Assembly: GCA_001584585.1 (NCBI GenBank)
Contig: LSYV01000053.1
Coordinates: 642,229-706,228 of the forward strand
Direction of reading: 5' to 3'
Length of the DNA stretch: 64,000 nt
Source: Gonium pectorale
Taxonomy: Eukaryota; Chlorophyta; Chlorophyceae; Chlamydomonadales; Volvocaceae
The notes beneath the pieces are model-generated. The model had not been told where the DNA came from. It did no database searches and worked only from the letters and a program-made list of their open reading frames with translations. Below are positions 38,171 to 49,700 of this stretch, in pieces; positions within the stretch are counted from its first letter, which is position 1; each line of letters begins with the position of its first letter. Position numbers and translations under genes: made by a program.

Positions 38171-41100
38171 ATGTGTCAACTGTTGATTCAGGGCCAGACC
38201 CAGAGCGCGGAGGTCGAACCGGTGGAGCAACAGCCCGAGCAGCCCGGGTGAAACCCCTCAGGTCCGGCGCCCAGGCATTGAAACATACTTACTAGTGACC
38301 GCTGACCTGCAGGGATCATGCTGGAGACAGTGTTGAAACCACCGGTCCAAACTCACCGGAGCTGAAGCACGCCTTTCGCGTGGACCTGGCGGATGCGCTC
38401 GCTAGCGCGGCGTTTGAGTCTTACTACAAGCCACAGGGCTGGCTCCTCTTCCACAACACCCGGCCGCGGCGAACCCGGGTTACGTTCACGGACAAGTAAG
38501 GGGGTGGACCCGTCGCACCCGTTGCACGGGAGCAGGACACCGAAGTAGGCAGGGGGGGAGCCGAGCCAGGACGCGGAGCAGAAGCGGGGGAATGGCCCCG
38601 CCATGCAACCAGCTGCGGCAAGGCGGCTAGTTGGTTTCACTGGCATGCTTGGGGGCCCGGACGGTTGCACAGTACGGTAACTCGACAGCGGGGGGCCTTC
38701 TCCGCTGCGCAGCCTCCATTCCCTGGCCCTTCCACCCTTGCTGTGCCATCGCAGTGCATTTCTGGCCGAGCGGTACACGCACGTGCTCGAGGTCAAGCTC
38801 CACAGCGCCGCCAACCTGGGCCCCGCTGACGTGGGCGGCTCGGCAGACCCGTACGCTGTACTGACGGCCACGTGCGGCGAGGAGACCTGGTCCGTGACCT
38901 CCAGCAGCCACAAGAAGACCCTTGATCCCGAGTGGAACGAGGCGTTCCACATGTGCTTCCGGTGAGGGGGCGCTGGATGACCCCTGCCGCTCGTTGCGGG
39001 TCGGAGGTTGCCAGAGACCGAGCTGGGGTTGCAGGCCGAGAGATCGGGTATTGGAGGGGAACAGTCCTCAAACTGTCCAGCTTGCCTTCAGGCCATCGAC
39101 AGCGAATGCAGTCCCGTGAGCGATGGCAAATGAAAGCGAATGGCCCACCCTCTTCGCTCGCGCCTACATTGAGCCACGAACCGCGAATGGGTCCGCACGG
39201 ACGCAGGAACCCGAAGGCGCTCACGCTTAAGGTGTCACTGCACGATAACGACCACCTGAGGGACGACCAGATGGGCGAGGTGGAGCTGAGCCTTGAGGGC
39301 CTGATGGCGGCGGCGGTGGCCGAAGGCACCAGCGGTGCCATTGCCCAAGAGTACAATCTGACACTTAACGTCCCGGAGAGCAGGGGTGAGCTCCGCCTGT
39401 TTAAAGTTTTATGCCCCCGACTAGGGAATGACTGGGCGCGCGGCGGACGCAGAGGCTAGCAGGCCGAACGCGCCTCAGCACCGGTGCGGCTGAACAGCTC
39501 AAGGGATTGAGTCTGTGGCATGCCGTTCCCCTCAACAGACGCCGCCAACGAGCGCTTCCCCTTGCTAGTCGCACACAGCAAACCCCACTTGCCTTTTAGG
39601 CGCCCACTCCACCCCTTGTGCGTACTCGCAGCGCGGCCTGAGCCGCAGCAGCAGGCGTCTTGGGGCTTTGGCTGGCTCTGGCCCGCCTCCGCAGGCGGCG
39701 GCAGCCCGCAGCCCGCCACCGTCAAGCTCAGCTGCCGCCTGGCGCCGCTGGCGAGCTTCACTGCCGCGGAGGAGGGCGCCGCAGCCACTAAGCCTAGCGA
39801 GCCCGCGCCGCAGGAGCCTGCCTCGCCGGTGGGGCACGCGAAAGAGATGGGGGGACTAGGGCAGGCTGCATGCGCTCGGGCTGCACCTGGCAGGGTGAGG
39901 CGCGCCGACCGCGCGCGCCATCTTCTGCGCACTGCATGACGGTCGTTTGGCGCGGGCAATGGGGTTGAAATCGCAGATGGGTCACATACCTGCTGCACAA
40001 ACGGAATGGGTTCGGTATGCCACCGCGCTTTGCTTTGCGTTCCAGGGCCGATTGCGGGAGGCCCGGAGGGTCATATGCCGCGCGCCCGTCCTCTCTATTG
40101 TGTCCGCGGGCCCTCCCACCAACACCCCAAAGCCGTACACTGGCTCCCTCCATCCCTGCCCTGGACGTGTGCGCACCTGCAGGCGTGGCTGCGCTTCTTG
40201 CGGACCAGCGTGGGGCGCGCAGAAGACCTGCACAGGCCAGAGTAAGCTGGCGGGGGCGGCCTGGCAGGCACTCCTGATTCCATGGAGGCACTTCACCGCA
40301 GCCCTCCAGGCAGCTTGGAGGGGTTGAAATGGAGGCAGTCATGACGTCTATCTGAAGCGCCGCCCCGCGCAGCCCGTTCCTCAAATCGTTCCACAAGCCC
40401 CACTCCACTCTTCACGTGAAATCCGCCCAAATTGGCACCGAACAAGTACCTTGCTACTTCACGTAGGCTCCAGGCAGTACCCAACACAACCTCGCCTACT
40501 TCACCCTACCCCGCCCACGCAGCTACATTCTGGACGAGACATACCGTGGCATCCTCGAGGTCCAGCTGCAGCGCGCCAGCGGGCTGCCGCCCTTTGACCT
40601 GATCAACGGCAAGGCCGACCCATTTGTGCAGCTGTCCCTGGAGTCGCGCGACAGCGAGGCGTGGGCCGTCACATCGCCCGTCAAGGACGCCACGCTGCAG
40701 CCCCAGTGGGACGAAACCTACTATCTGCGCGTCAGGTGGGGATGGGGGTGGCGAGGAGGGGCGGGCCTGCAGGAGAGGTACACATGGCCCGAGGGGAGAG
40801 ATGGCCCGGGCCGTTACGCACGACGTCGGTGCTGCATGCCACCCTGGTGCATGTGCTGACGTTTGTGATGGCCCGTAGGTATCGTTGGCCTCGTTGGCAC
40901 ACTGGAGCCGAAACGTGACGTGCCCGTTGCATCTGCGCATTGTAGAGGGTTACGATTTTGTCCCTGGGAACCCTAACCCGTCGGAACCAAACCTCGAGCG
41001 ATGGACGCCAGCGAGTGACGTCTCCCGCCGCTTCGCAGGGACACCGGCGGGGACTCCCTGCGCGTCCGGGTGTACGACAAGGACTGGTTCCGCAAGGAGC

Positions 41101-44100
41101 TCATGGGCGAGGCCGTGCTGAGGCTGGCGGACCTCGGCCTCAAGGGGGGCGATGCGGCGCAGGACGTGGAGGTGGCGCTGATGGGCGCCAAGGGGACTCA
41201 GGGTGAGCGCCGGGTTCGTGGCGGGGCCGTGTTTGCGGCAGGCCCGGTCTTAGGCCCCACGCCTGCTACGGTACCACCTCACTGCCTCCCGCCGCCGCAG
41301 CTAGTGTAAACCAAGGTGGCGTTGCTTCGTCCGTTGGGGTCGCATGCGAACGGGGCAAGCAGTGTTTTCTGGCACCCCATTGCGCGTCGTCGCTGCAACG
41401 CATGGGCTTACTGGCGAGGGCACGCATCCCCTCTCCTCCGCGGTCCGCAGGCGCCGGCACTGTATCGCTACGCGTGCGCCTGTGGGACCGACACACCTAC
41501 AAGCCGGAGGAGGGCGTCGTCATCCCGTCTGCCCGGAACACCTCACATGCCCTGGGCCGCCTGACGCCCGTGGCGTACGTGGACTGCCAGGAGACGGACA
41601 CGCAGGTGCGATGCAGTGGAGCTGAGGCTGGCTGGCGGTGAACGGCGGGCGAGGGGGAGCATCGAGCGGGGAGAGTCGGGGGTGGCGGGGAGCGAGGAGG
41701 CGAACGCGCGGGTAGGTGGCGAATATGGAAGACGGGGTCGCAGCGCCTCTTGCCGAATGGAAGGGGGGTGGCTGCACACTTGGCTGTCGCCGCCTTTGGG
41801 CCATCCTCCGGGGCAGCTTGGCCTGCGGAGCCTCTGGGGACACACCTGTCGGCCTCGTTTCGAGCTCTTCACGCCACGCGCTGACTCGGCGCCCCGGGTT
41901 CCTCTTGGCCAGGAGCCCTGAACCCTCCTGTGCGCGCGTGCCGTGTGCTGACATGTTTTCCTTCTCTTGCCATCTCTTCTCCTGATGGATCCTGGTGGGT
42001 CACGCAGGCATGGGTGTACCGCAACGCCGAGGCCGAGCCGCCGCTGGCCGTAATCGCGTTCCGCGGTACACAACCAGTGAGATACTTTCTGGGGCTTGAC
42101 TACAATCTGGGGCTTTCATGGGAGTACGGTCGGAGGCTTTAAGATCGCCCCAACCGGGAAGGGCAGGGACCCCGCTTCAAGAGGCCTTTGCGCGCCACAC
42201 ACGCCCTGCCCTTGCCTGGCTGCCAGCCGGAGGCTGCTGTGCTGCCACAACCGAGACGACGCGTCGTGCTGCTTGTACTTTCTTGTTGCCCCTGACCTGG
42301 ACGCACCCCCTGCAGACGCAACTCAAGGACGTGTTCACGGACCTGGGCCTGCTGCCCACCCGCTGGAACGACGAGGCGCACGACGAGACCCACACCGTGC
42401 GGGAGGAGGACGAGAGCAAGACCGCCGAGCACGAACAGCGGACCGTAGGGGCCAAGACGACGGCGTTTGGGAGCGGGGAAGCACCGGCGGCGGAGCACGG
42501 CGACGGTGGAGCCGTGGCGGCGGCGGAGCGCTCGGGCCAGGTGGGGTTCGAGACCGTCTCCATCACTCCTGGCGTTCCCTGTGCTGGAAAGCGCTTGGGG
42601 CAAGCGCTTTGGAGCGAAACCAGCCGGCGGTGTTGAATACACCGTGTGTATGTGTATGTTTACAGAGCCCCAGTTTAGGAGCCCCGGAAGCGAGAGCGGC
42701 AGAGCCCGCGAGGGCCATTGGAAGCGGCACAATCTGGGACAAGGATATCGCAAATTTCGCGATGCACACGCAGGCGCACACTATCCCTCTGTGCCCCATC
42801 CATCGTCCGCTTACCCTTGCCTGATTGCACGTTGTACATTCGCTACGGGTTTGGACCCGCACGTGCCTGCAGCTGGTGCACGGCGGTTTCCACTTCTCGT
42901 ACGACAGCGTGCGCGATACGGTGTTTGGGCTGCTGGACGAGATGCGGGCCACGCGGCCGGGCCCCTGGCGCGTGTACGTGACTGGCCACTCTCTAGGCGG
43001 CGCGCTGGCCACCCTGGCGGCGTACGAGCTGGCGGAGAGGAGGTGAGCGTCCAGGGGGGCGGAGTTGCCGGGCCTACAAGTGTGTAGTAAGGCAATAAGA
43101 TCTCGGACAGGAGGTCAAACGTGACCAAACGCCTCGGGTTCGCCGGTTGACGCTGAGGATGTGTTCGGCACAGCAACGTGACCCTATGCGACATGGTCTT
43201 CATGCATTTATTTACTTAGCATCCCCGCTGCCACTTGACTGGTGCTGATCAGCGCAGCTGGCATCGGTTACCCGACTGCCAGGCTCCCCTCCGACGAATC
43301 CCTGTTTCCCTCCCTCCCCGCCCGCCAGGCTCCCCGCCGACCCGCCCGTGGTCATGTACACGTACGGCGCACCGCGTGTGGGCAACAAGGCCTTTGCGGA
43401 GGCCTTCAACGCCCTGGTGCCGGACGCGTTCCGCTGCACCAATGACAAGGATGTGGTACCCAGGTAAACAGCCGGGGCCTGCCGCTCTCAACTGAGCAGG
43501 AGGAGTTCTGTCCGGCGTCGGACAACAGCCGGCTGCGGTGCCAGTCACCGGGGAGACATTTCCCCCTCATCTGCTTGCTTTGGCGCTGACGCCTAACGCT
43601 GCCTTCAGCTGCTTCCTGCCACAAGGGCTTGCACGACTTGCGGCATCTGAGCATTATGCTTGTCCCGTGTCCCCACGTGCCCACCGTGGCCCCCTCCCGC
43701 CCCCCCCCCAACTACCACTGGCCCCCAGGGTTCCCCGGCTGATGGGCTTCTGCCACGTGGGCACGCCGGTGCTGCTGGCCGAGGGCAAGCCGCCCGCGGT
43801 GGGGGTCAACCGGGAGGAGTGCATCGAGGGCAAGTGGCTCTACCAGATATTCGGCGAGGTGGTCCGCGGCGCGTTCCAACTGGTAAGCAGTGTCACCGAG
43901 ATTCGCCTTGAGGTGGCCGATCATCACGCGTGCAGCAATCGATTGTGCCGTTAACCTGTGTGTTCTCTATTCACATACTAGCGTGCTTAGACGTGCATAC
44001 TAGCAGGCACACAAGCAAGCTGTGTGTACGTGGCATTGTACATGCCCTGCACTCGGCCACGCTTACACACGGCACATAAGCTGATGTCGACGATGGGGGC

Positions 44101-44608
44101 CATACGGTCAAGTGCAGCGCCCAAGTGGGCCTCATCTGCAATACAAAGCATCGCCATCGTGCCCTGGTCCCGAGCCACACGCCTCCGCAGATAACCAATC
44201 GTGCAATGCAATACATTGCAAGCTCCCTTGCAAGCACGACGAAGAGACCTCTGCCATTACTCCGTACGCCCAGTGGTGCGCACCCTCACCTCCGCCCGCC
44301 CGCTTCCCTCCCCGGCATGTACGGCGTGTGCGGCAACGCAGTCGTTTGTTGAGGTGGCTGGCCAGTTCACCAAGCAGCACAGGCACTTCGTGTGGTCGCT
44401 CTTCAGCGGGCAGGGGGTCATGGAGCACCTCGGTGACTGCTACGTCAAGACGCTGCGCGCGGCGGCCGATCTCGAAGGCGCGCTGGTGCGGCGGGCCTCG
44501 GTGGCGGTGGAGGCCGCGAGGGAGCTGCCCCACAAGGCGGCTGTGATGGCGGAGGCGGTGGCTCTTGCGGCCACGGACAGCCTCAAGACGGCGCTGTCCA
44601 ACAAATGA
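38171..44608 (+). CDS. Lipase B: double-C2, class 3 lipase family protein (complete model)
   Basis: Tandem paralogue of lipase A with the same architecture. Exons: 38171-38247, 38313-38495, 38755-38961, 39207-39385, 39695-39828, 40183-40241, 40523-40735, 41039-41202, 41451-41605, 42008-42076, 42316-42540, 42873-43042, 43329-43463, 43729-43882, 44342-44608; phases agree and give 796 residues. Exon lengths 207, 179, 59, 213, 164, 155, 69, 170, 135, 154 and 267 equal those of A exactly. Triad: Ser595 in GHSLGGALA, Asp653 in NDKDVVPR, His666 in CHVGTP. C2-1 keeps both GSADPY and an acidic third loop (DNDHLRDDQMGE), so it looks calcium-competent; C2-2 has NGKADPF but KEL in place of the third-loop acid pair. 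The first exon (MCQLLIQ) is consistent in phase but unproven because of the adjacent TATA-like element. Confidence 0.9.
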
Positions 44609-45446
44609 ATGTGCCCGTGGAGAGGGTGACCTACGGCCGGGCACCCACGATGTTGCAGTGGGGAGGCGGCAAGCGGCAGGAGGCAAGGGTCGCCTGCCCC
44701 GTGAGGGTTTTGGGCAAGGTGAAAGCGTGCAAATGTGTTGTAGCCTGATGCCTGGGTGACCCGCGCGCGAGCCACCGAACCGTACCCCTTCATCCAAGTC
44801 AGCCGGGCGGCCAAGGCGGCTATGACGGCACCTGCAGCAGCGATCCTGTACTCTATAAGGTGCGCCTGTGTCTGTGCCATGGCGTCTCCGCAAGAAATTC
44901 CGCATTGAAATTGCTGTTTCTGTTTTCTGGTTTACTGCTTGTGTCGCTGCCTGGTTTGTTGTGCGACGAGCAGGAGTATGTATTCTGTTCGTGACAAGAC
45001 ATGAATCTGCATGTGAGTGTACTGAACCTCCCTTGGCTGCGCGCGAGCACTACACGTGCCTTCGTTCGGCTGGTTCCGTGCGGGCATGGTGAACCGAATG
45101 TGCATTGGTGCATGTTGCCGTATATGTTTTCACGAGGTCTTGGCATGCTTCGCTGCCAGAGGGGGCGCCTCCTCCTCCGAGTAGAGCGGCAACAATGCGA
45201 CGTCGTTACATAGGTCACAGGCATGTGCGCCCAATTGTAGCTGGGGGTGTGGGCGTGCAAGTACAGGGGGGAGGTGCTCCTGGGGGAGTCTGACGCTGAA
45301 CAGAGACCCTTCTAACATGACCGTGCTGGCTCCTACGGTTATCCTTTCAAGGACAAACCACATAATCTGCACATTCTGGCTTACCTGGGAGGCTTACTTG
45401 GCCCTCGGACCATCAAATCCCCATGGCCGCGGCTTTGACGGGTACC

Positions 45447-45459
45447 TGTAACTATGTAA
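45447..45459 (+). terminator. Paired TGTAA polyadenylation signals, probable end of lipase B
   Basis: TGTAA occurs at 45447-45451 and again at 45455-45459, about 840 bases after the stop codon of B. These are the first I find downstream. Confidence 0.35.
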
Positions 45460-45620
45460 CTTTTGCACATGTGCGGGTGACAGGGACGCGGCAGAGAATG
45501 CGGCTTGACGCTCCAGGGGACGCTGGTACGCTCGGTTTGCTGGATTTATACAGTCTTCCTGTCGGCTCCACCAAGCTATGCATCCGCTGGCCGCGGCTCA
45601 TCCGCCGGCGCCCTGTACTT

Positions 45621-45731
45621 GGCGGGACATGTCTTGCTCTATACCCGCCCACCCTACCGGAAACGTCGCGCCTTCGGGTGTGTATGGCCGTAGAGGTGTG
45701 CTCCCTCGTTCTATGCAGATTTCTCTCTTTT
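45621..45731 (+). repeat. Dispersed repeat, copy B (5'-truncated)
   Basis: It matches copies A and C from GGCGGGACATGTCTTGCTCT through ACCCGCCCACCCTACCGGAA, ACGTCGCGCCTTCGGGTGTG, TATGGCCGTAGAGG and CTCCCTCG to GCAGATTTCTCTCTTTTA. The left part with the first inverted repeat is missing, and it diverges more than A and C do. Same orientation as the other two. Confidence 0.65.
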
Positions 45732-46530
45732 ACATCTTATACTCCCAGAGCTACATGAATGCCTTAACAACGACTACGTAGGCATAAATTTGATTTTCCT
45801 AAGCGGCTCCTCACGCATGCGAGATACACGCCCGGGGATCAGCGGCCGCAGTTGGCGGACCGCTTGCCCAATTGCTTCTGACCCATGGGGCTTTCATCCG
45901 TTTCTTCAATGGCTTGACGAGGGGTTTTAAGTCGCTTACGGCAGAGCGCTCACTATGGTCACGTTCGCCACGCAGTGCCACACTGTCGGCCTGTCGCAAC
46001 TGATGTGCAACTTCACATACCGGCAGTCAGACGGCAGCCTGCCCGGGGCCAGATCAAGATGACAGTAACATTTAATTGCAGAAGACTGCAGTTATGAAGC
46101 AATGACAACAGCGGTGAACGATGAAGTTGTCGCAGGTTATGGAGGAGGAAGTACAGTAAGCGATGCGCCGTGCCGCCCAAGCTCCTTACTTGTATCTGCC
46201 GACATAAGTCTTCCTAACATTCATAACGGTTACAATCAAAGCTCTTGGACTGGGATGGGCGGTTGACCCCGAAAGTCCTCGTCAGGCTGGACCCGATCTT
46301 TACCATGATATTGACATGAGGCCTCAGTGTCTGTGTGATTGCGCTAAGTTATACTACATCAACTGACGGTAAGAACGCAACGTTCGCTTCGGCCCCACTC
46401 TTTACTCACTGCAATCAATCCCAACAACTATGTGGAGCTAGCATTTACAGTTATGGCTTTCACCATCGTATGCACCCCGAACGTAGCGGGGTACTGCATT
46501 TCTTATGTCGTAGTTCGGCTCCCACTCGAA

Positions 46531-46537
46531 TATATAA
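46531..46537 (+). promoter_or_regulatory. TATATAA element upstream of lipase C
   Basis: A TATA-type heptamer lies 165 bases before the proposed ATG at 46702. A start site about 30 bases downstream would give a leader of roughly 140 bases, which supports the chosen first exon. Confidence 0.45.
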
Positions 46538-46701
46538 CCGTGATATGATACCTTTGTATGCAACTCGCCTGTCTTCAACCCTCGAGTTCCTAGCATCTAC
46601 CAGTGGTCGACCACGCCTGGTCTGTGCTCTGTCGGTGATCTGGGCTTCCGCATACTTCCGTGGCAAGAGCTTGACAACTCGAGAAGCCGAGGATTGCGAG
46701 A

Positions 46702-49700
46702 ATGCAGCTCGGAAATGCTCGTCGTGTGTGGGTAAGTTGGCCCGTCCTCTTCTTGCTGTCCTCTCGACAGTTTCGATCATGCCTGGTAAAATATGGATGT
46801 TGCAGGTGACCGCGGGTGACAAGATCGTGATGCCCGTGTGCGCTTCGCGGACAAGGTTCGGGAGCATCGCCGGAAGGTGCGGAGTCTGGGACCGTTGCAG
46901 ACCACACTGTGCATGGTCGATCGTCGCGCCGCGTTTGCTCACAGCGTTCTCACCCTGACAGGCACACGACTGAGAGGAGCGCGCGGGGCTTCACGCAGGG
47001 GCGCCCCTTCGTGCGCCCCGACATTCGACTCAATGTGGCCGCAGCCCCCAACCCCGTGAGCGAGGGCAAGCCGGAGTCGCTGGACGGGCATCTGCGCGAC
47101 AACCTGCCCCTCGCGCTGGTGCTCGGCACCGCGGCATTCCGATCCTACAAGGCACCAGCGGGGGTGCAGCCGTTTCGAGACTGGTCCTGGCCCAACGACA
47201 CCGTCATCACGTACACCGACAAGTGAGGCCACTCGAAACCTGTGGAGAAGCGAAGATCGGGCGGTTGGCGGTTGGCTGTGCCTGCCGGGTGCGAACTCTG
47301 CGAAGAGCATCGGACTTGCCTCTAAATCTCTATAGAAACCTCCGCCCGTTACGCTCTTCCCTTCTACCTACTGCCACGGCGCCTGCGACCCAATCATTCA
47401 GTCTGCCCTACTCTGCCTTCTCTCTTCACGTGCCCCCCCCCCCGCGCTCCCCTCCCCCTCTCCGTGTACCAGGGAGTACCTGGCTGCGCGCTACTCGTAC
47501 GTGCTAGAGGTCAAGCTGCACAGCGCCTCCAAGGTGCCGCGCAGCAAATCCCTGGGCGCGGACGCCCTGGACCTCGTCCCCGACGCCTATGTCAAGCTCT
47601 CGCTGGGGGGCAAGGACGGCCGCCAGCCGTGGGTCGTAAAGTCGAGCGTCAAGAACAACACAACGGATCCTCAGTGGAATGAGACCTTCTACCTGTGCGG
47701 CAGGTGCGTTGGGAGTTCTGGTTGGGGATGCACATGTAGGTTAAGATGTTTGGTTAGCTGTTTGGTTAGCGTGCCAGAGGCATTCGAAGCACGCCAGAAC
47801 ATACCGTCTGCTCTCCCCAAGGGACGCAGTTGCGGGCGTACGAGAACAGTGGGGGAGAGGAGCAGTTGTTGACGCCGTGCCCTATCAATGCAGCACAGGC
47901 GCCTCAACTAAAACCATATCGATCCCCCGGACGCCCCCCTCCCCTCATGGCGGCCACACACAGGGCTCAGGACCTCGAGTCCATCAAGCTGGAGCTGTAC
48001 GACGAGGACCCCAAGCTGATCGACTCCGATGACTTCTTGGGCGAGGCACAGGTGAGGACCCCGTGCGTGAGTTGCACGCAACTCCGCTTTTGAACGTCTA
48101 GTCCGTTGAGTCCACAGTATTTGCGCGGTCTCCTACGGTACTTGGCGATTGCACCCAAGAAGGCAAATGTACATTAATCGCATGATGCGGACCGTACCGC
48201 CTGCTTGCCCGCCTGCCTCGCCTATTCCCTTGCCTGGCGCTTGTCGTGATCGGGCCGCTCGCGTTGCCCCCCCCCCCGTACACCGCACGCCAGGTGCTGG
48301 ACGCCAAGGCGCTGACGGCCGGCGCCCCCGCCAAGGACTTCACCGTCAGCCTCACTAAGGGCGGAAAGCCGGGTAAGGAGGCGGGATCCCCACCCATTTC
48401 CATCATCCACTAAGAAGACACCCGGCCTACGAGGCGGTGGCCGGGCGAGGGCGAGGCGGCAGCTGGGAGCCATGTACGGCGGTATGGCTTACGTAGCCGA
48501 GGCTGTGCAGGGATATGCCCGCCTCACCTCACGATGTGATGTTACCAGGGGCGATCAGTTGTACGTGACAACGCGTGGAAGGTCGGAGGCGCTGTCAGGC
48601 TGCGTCGGTAGATGTGCGGGCCCCACGCGGTGGTGGTGGGATGCGCCGATGCTGGGGCTCCTCTTCGGCGCCACACCGCGCGCGTTCCTCAGCGTGCCCA
48701 CGCCCCGTCTGCGCGGCTCCTCCGCCCGTCCCGCGCCCCTGCCCGCCTTGCTGTCCTTGCCCGCCCCCCTCCCCCTCCTCCCGCGCGCCGCGACTGTCGG
48801 CTCCTGCCTGCCCGGCCCACCCGCCACCCTCCAGTTCCCGGCACCTCCGTCAAGCTCAGCGCGCGCGTGGCGTCCTTCTCCGAGATGAGCCGCTACAGCG
48901 GGGACGTGACGCCCATGAGGGCCGAGTCGTCGCTGCCGAAGGTGGGCTCGGTGTTGTTCTGGGTCATAAGCAGGCCCAAGCCGTTGCCGTTGGCGGTGGT
49001 ATTGGGCGATGGGTGCGAGCTGTTATCGGTGTGGGCACCAGGTGTCATCATCGGGCTCCAGGCAGGGGAGTGGTGCCTGCGGTGTGCCCCTTTCGCTTGC
49101 CCCCTTCCCCCCATCCGGCCAACGAAGGGACTTGCGGCACAAGGGACTTGCGGCCTCGGTGCACAGGGAGAGGTGTTGGCAGGATGTCACTCCTCCGCCC
49201 CACTCCCGCAAGCCCCCGACGCCCCGGCTGTACTCCACTTGTCCCCCTCAGGCCTGGCTGGAATACCTGAAGAGCTGCGTGGGGCTGCCGGATGACCAGT
49301 ACAAGGAGCTGTAAGTCGGGGCACACGCATGCGGTTTGGACGCCCTCCGCGTCCCTGCCCTGTTCACACAGCTGCTGGTGAAGTCCATTACCCGGCGGCC
49401 TTGCTGGGCTGCCCTGCAACGATCCCTCCCCCCTGCCCCACGCTGTCCACCGTACTGCAGCGAGATCCTGGGATCCAAGTACACCGCCGTGCTCGAGATC
49501 CAGGTGCAGGACGCCTCGGGCCTGCCCGCCACTGATGCCAACGGCAAGGCCGACCCCCTGGTCACCGTGGCCGTCGAGAGCGGTGGCGAGACGTGGAGCA
49601 AGTCCACCGCGGTCAAGCAGGCCACCCTGTCGCCCGAGTGGAACGAGACGTTCACGCTGCGCCTGCGGTGAGGGCTGAGGTAGCGGGTCCAGATATCGCG

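Larger units (their letters stand above)
44609..46701. other. Intergenic region between lipase B and lipase C
   Basis: No supported gene is seen. Two TGTAA signals at 45447 and 45455 would give B a 3' untranslated region of about 0.84 kb. Dispersed repeat copy B follows at 45621-45731. From about 46040 to 46600 the sequence is noticeably poorer in G and C and includes the TATATAA element of lipase C. A 207-codon frame opening with GTG at 46335 runs through the start of lipase C but is not itself a gene. Confidence 0.55.

Noticed and set aside
46335..46958. 207-codon frame upstream of lipase C
   Set aside because: It opens with GTG, contains the TATATAA element and spans two proposed exons and their introns; the spliced model explains the conserved part better.
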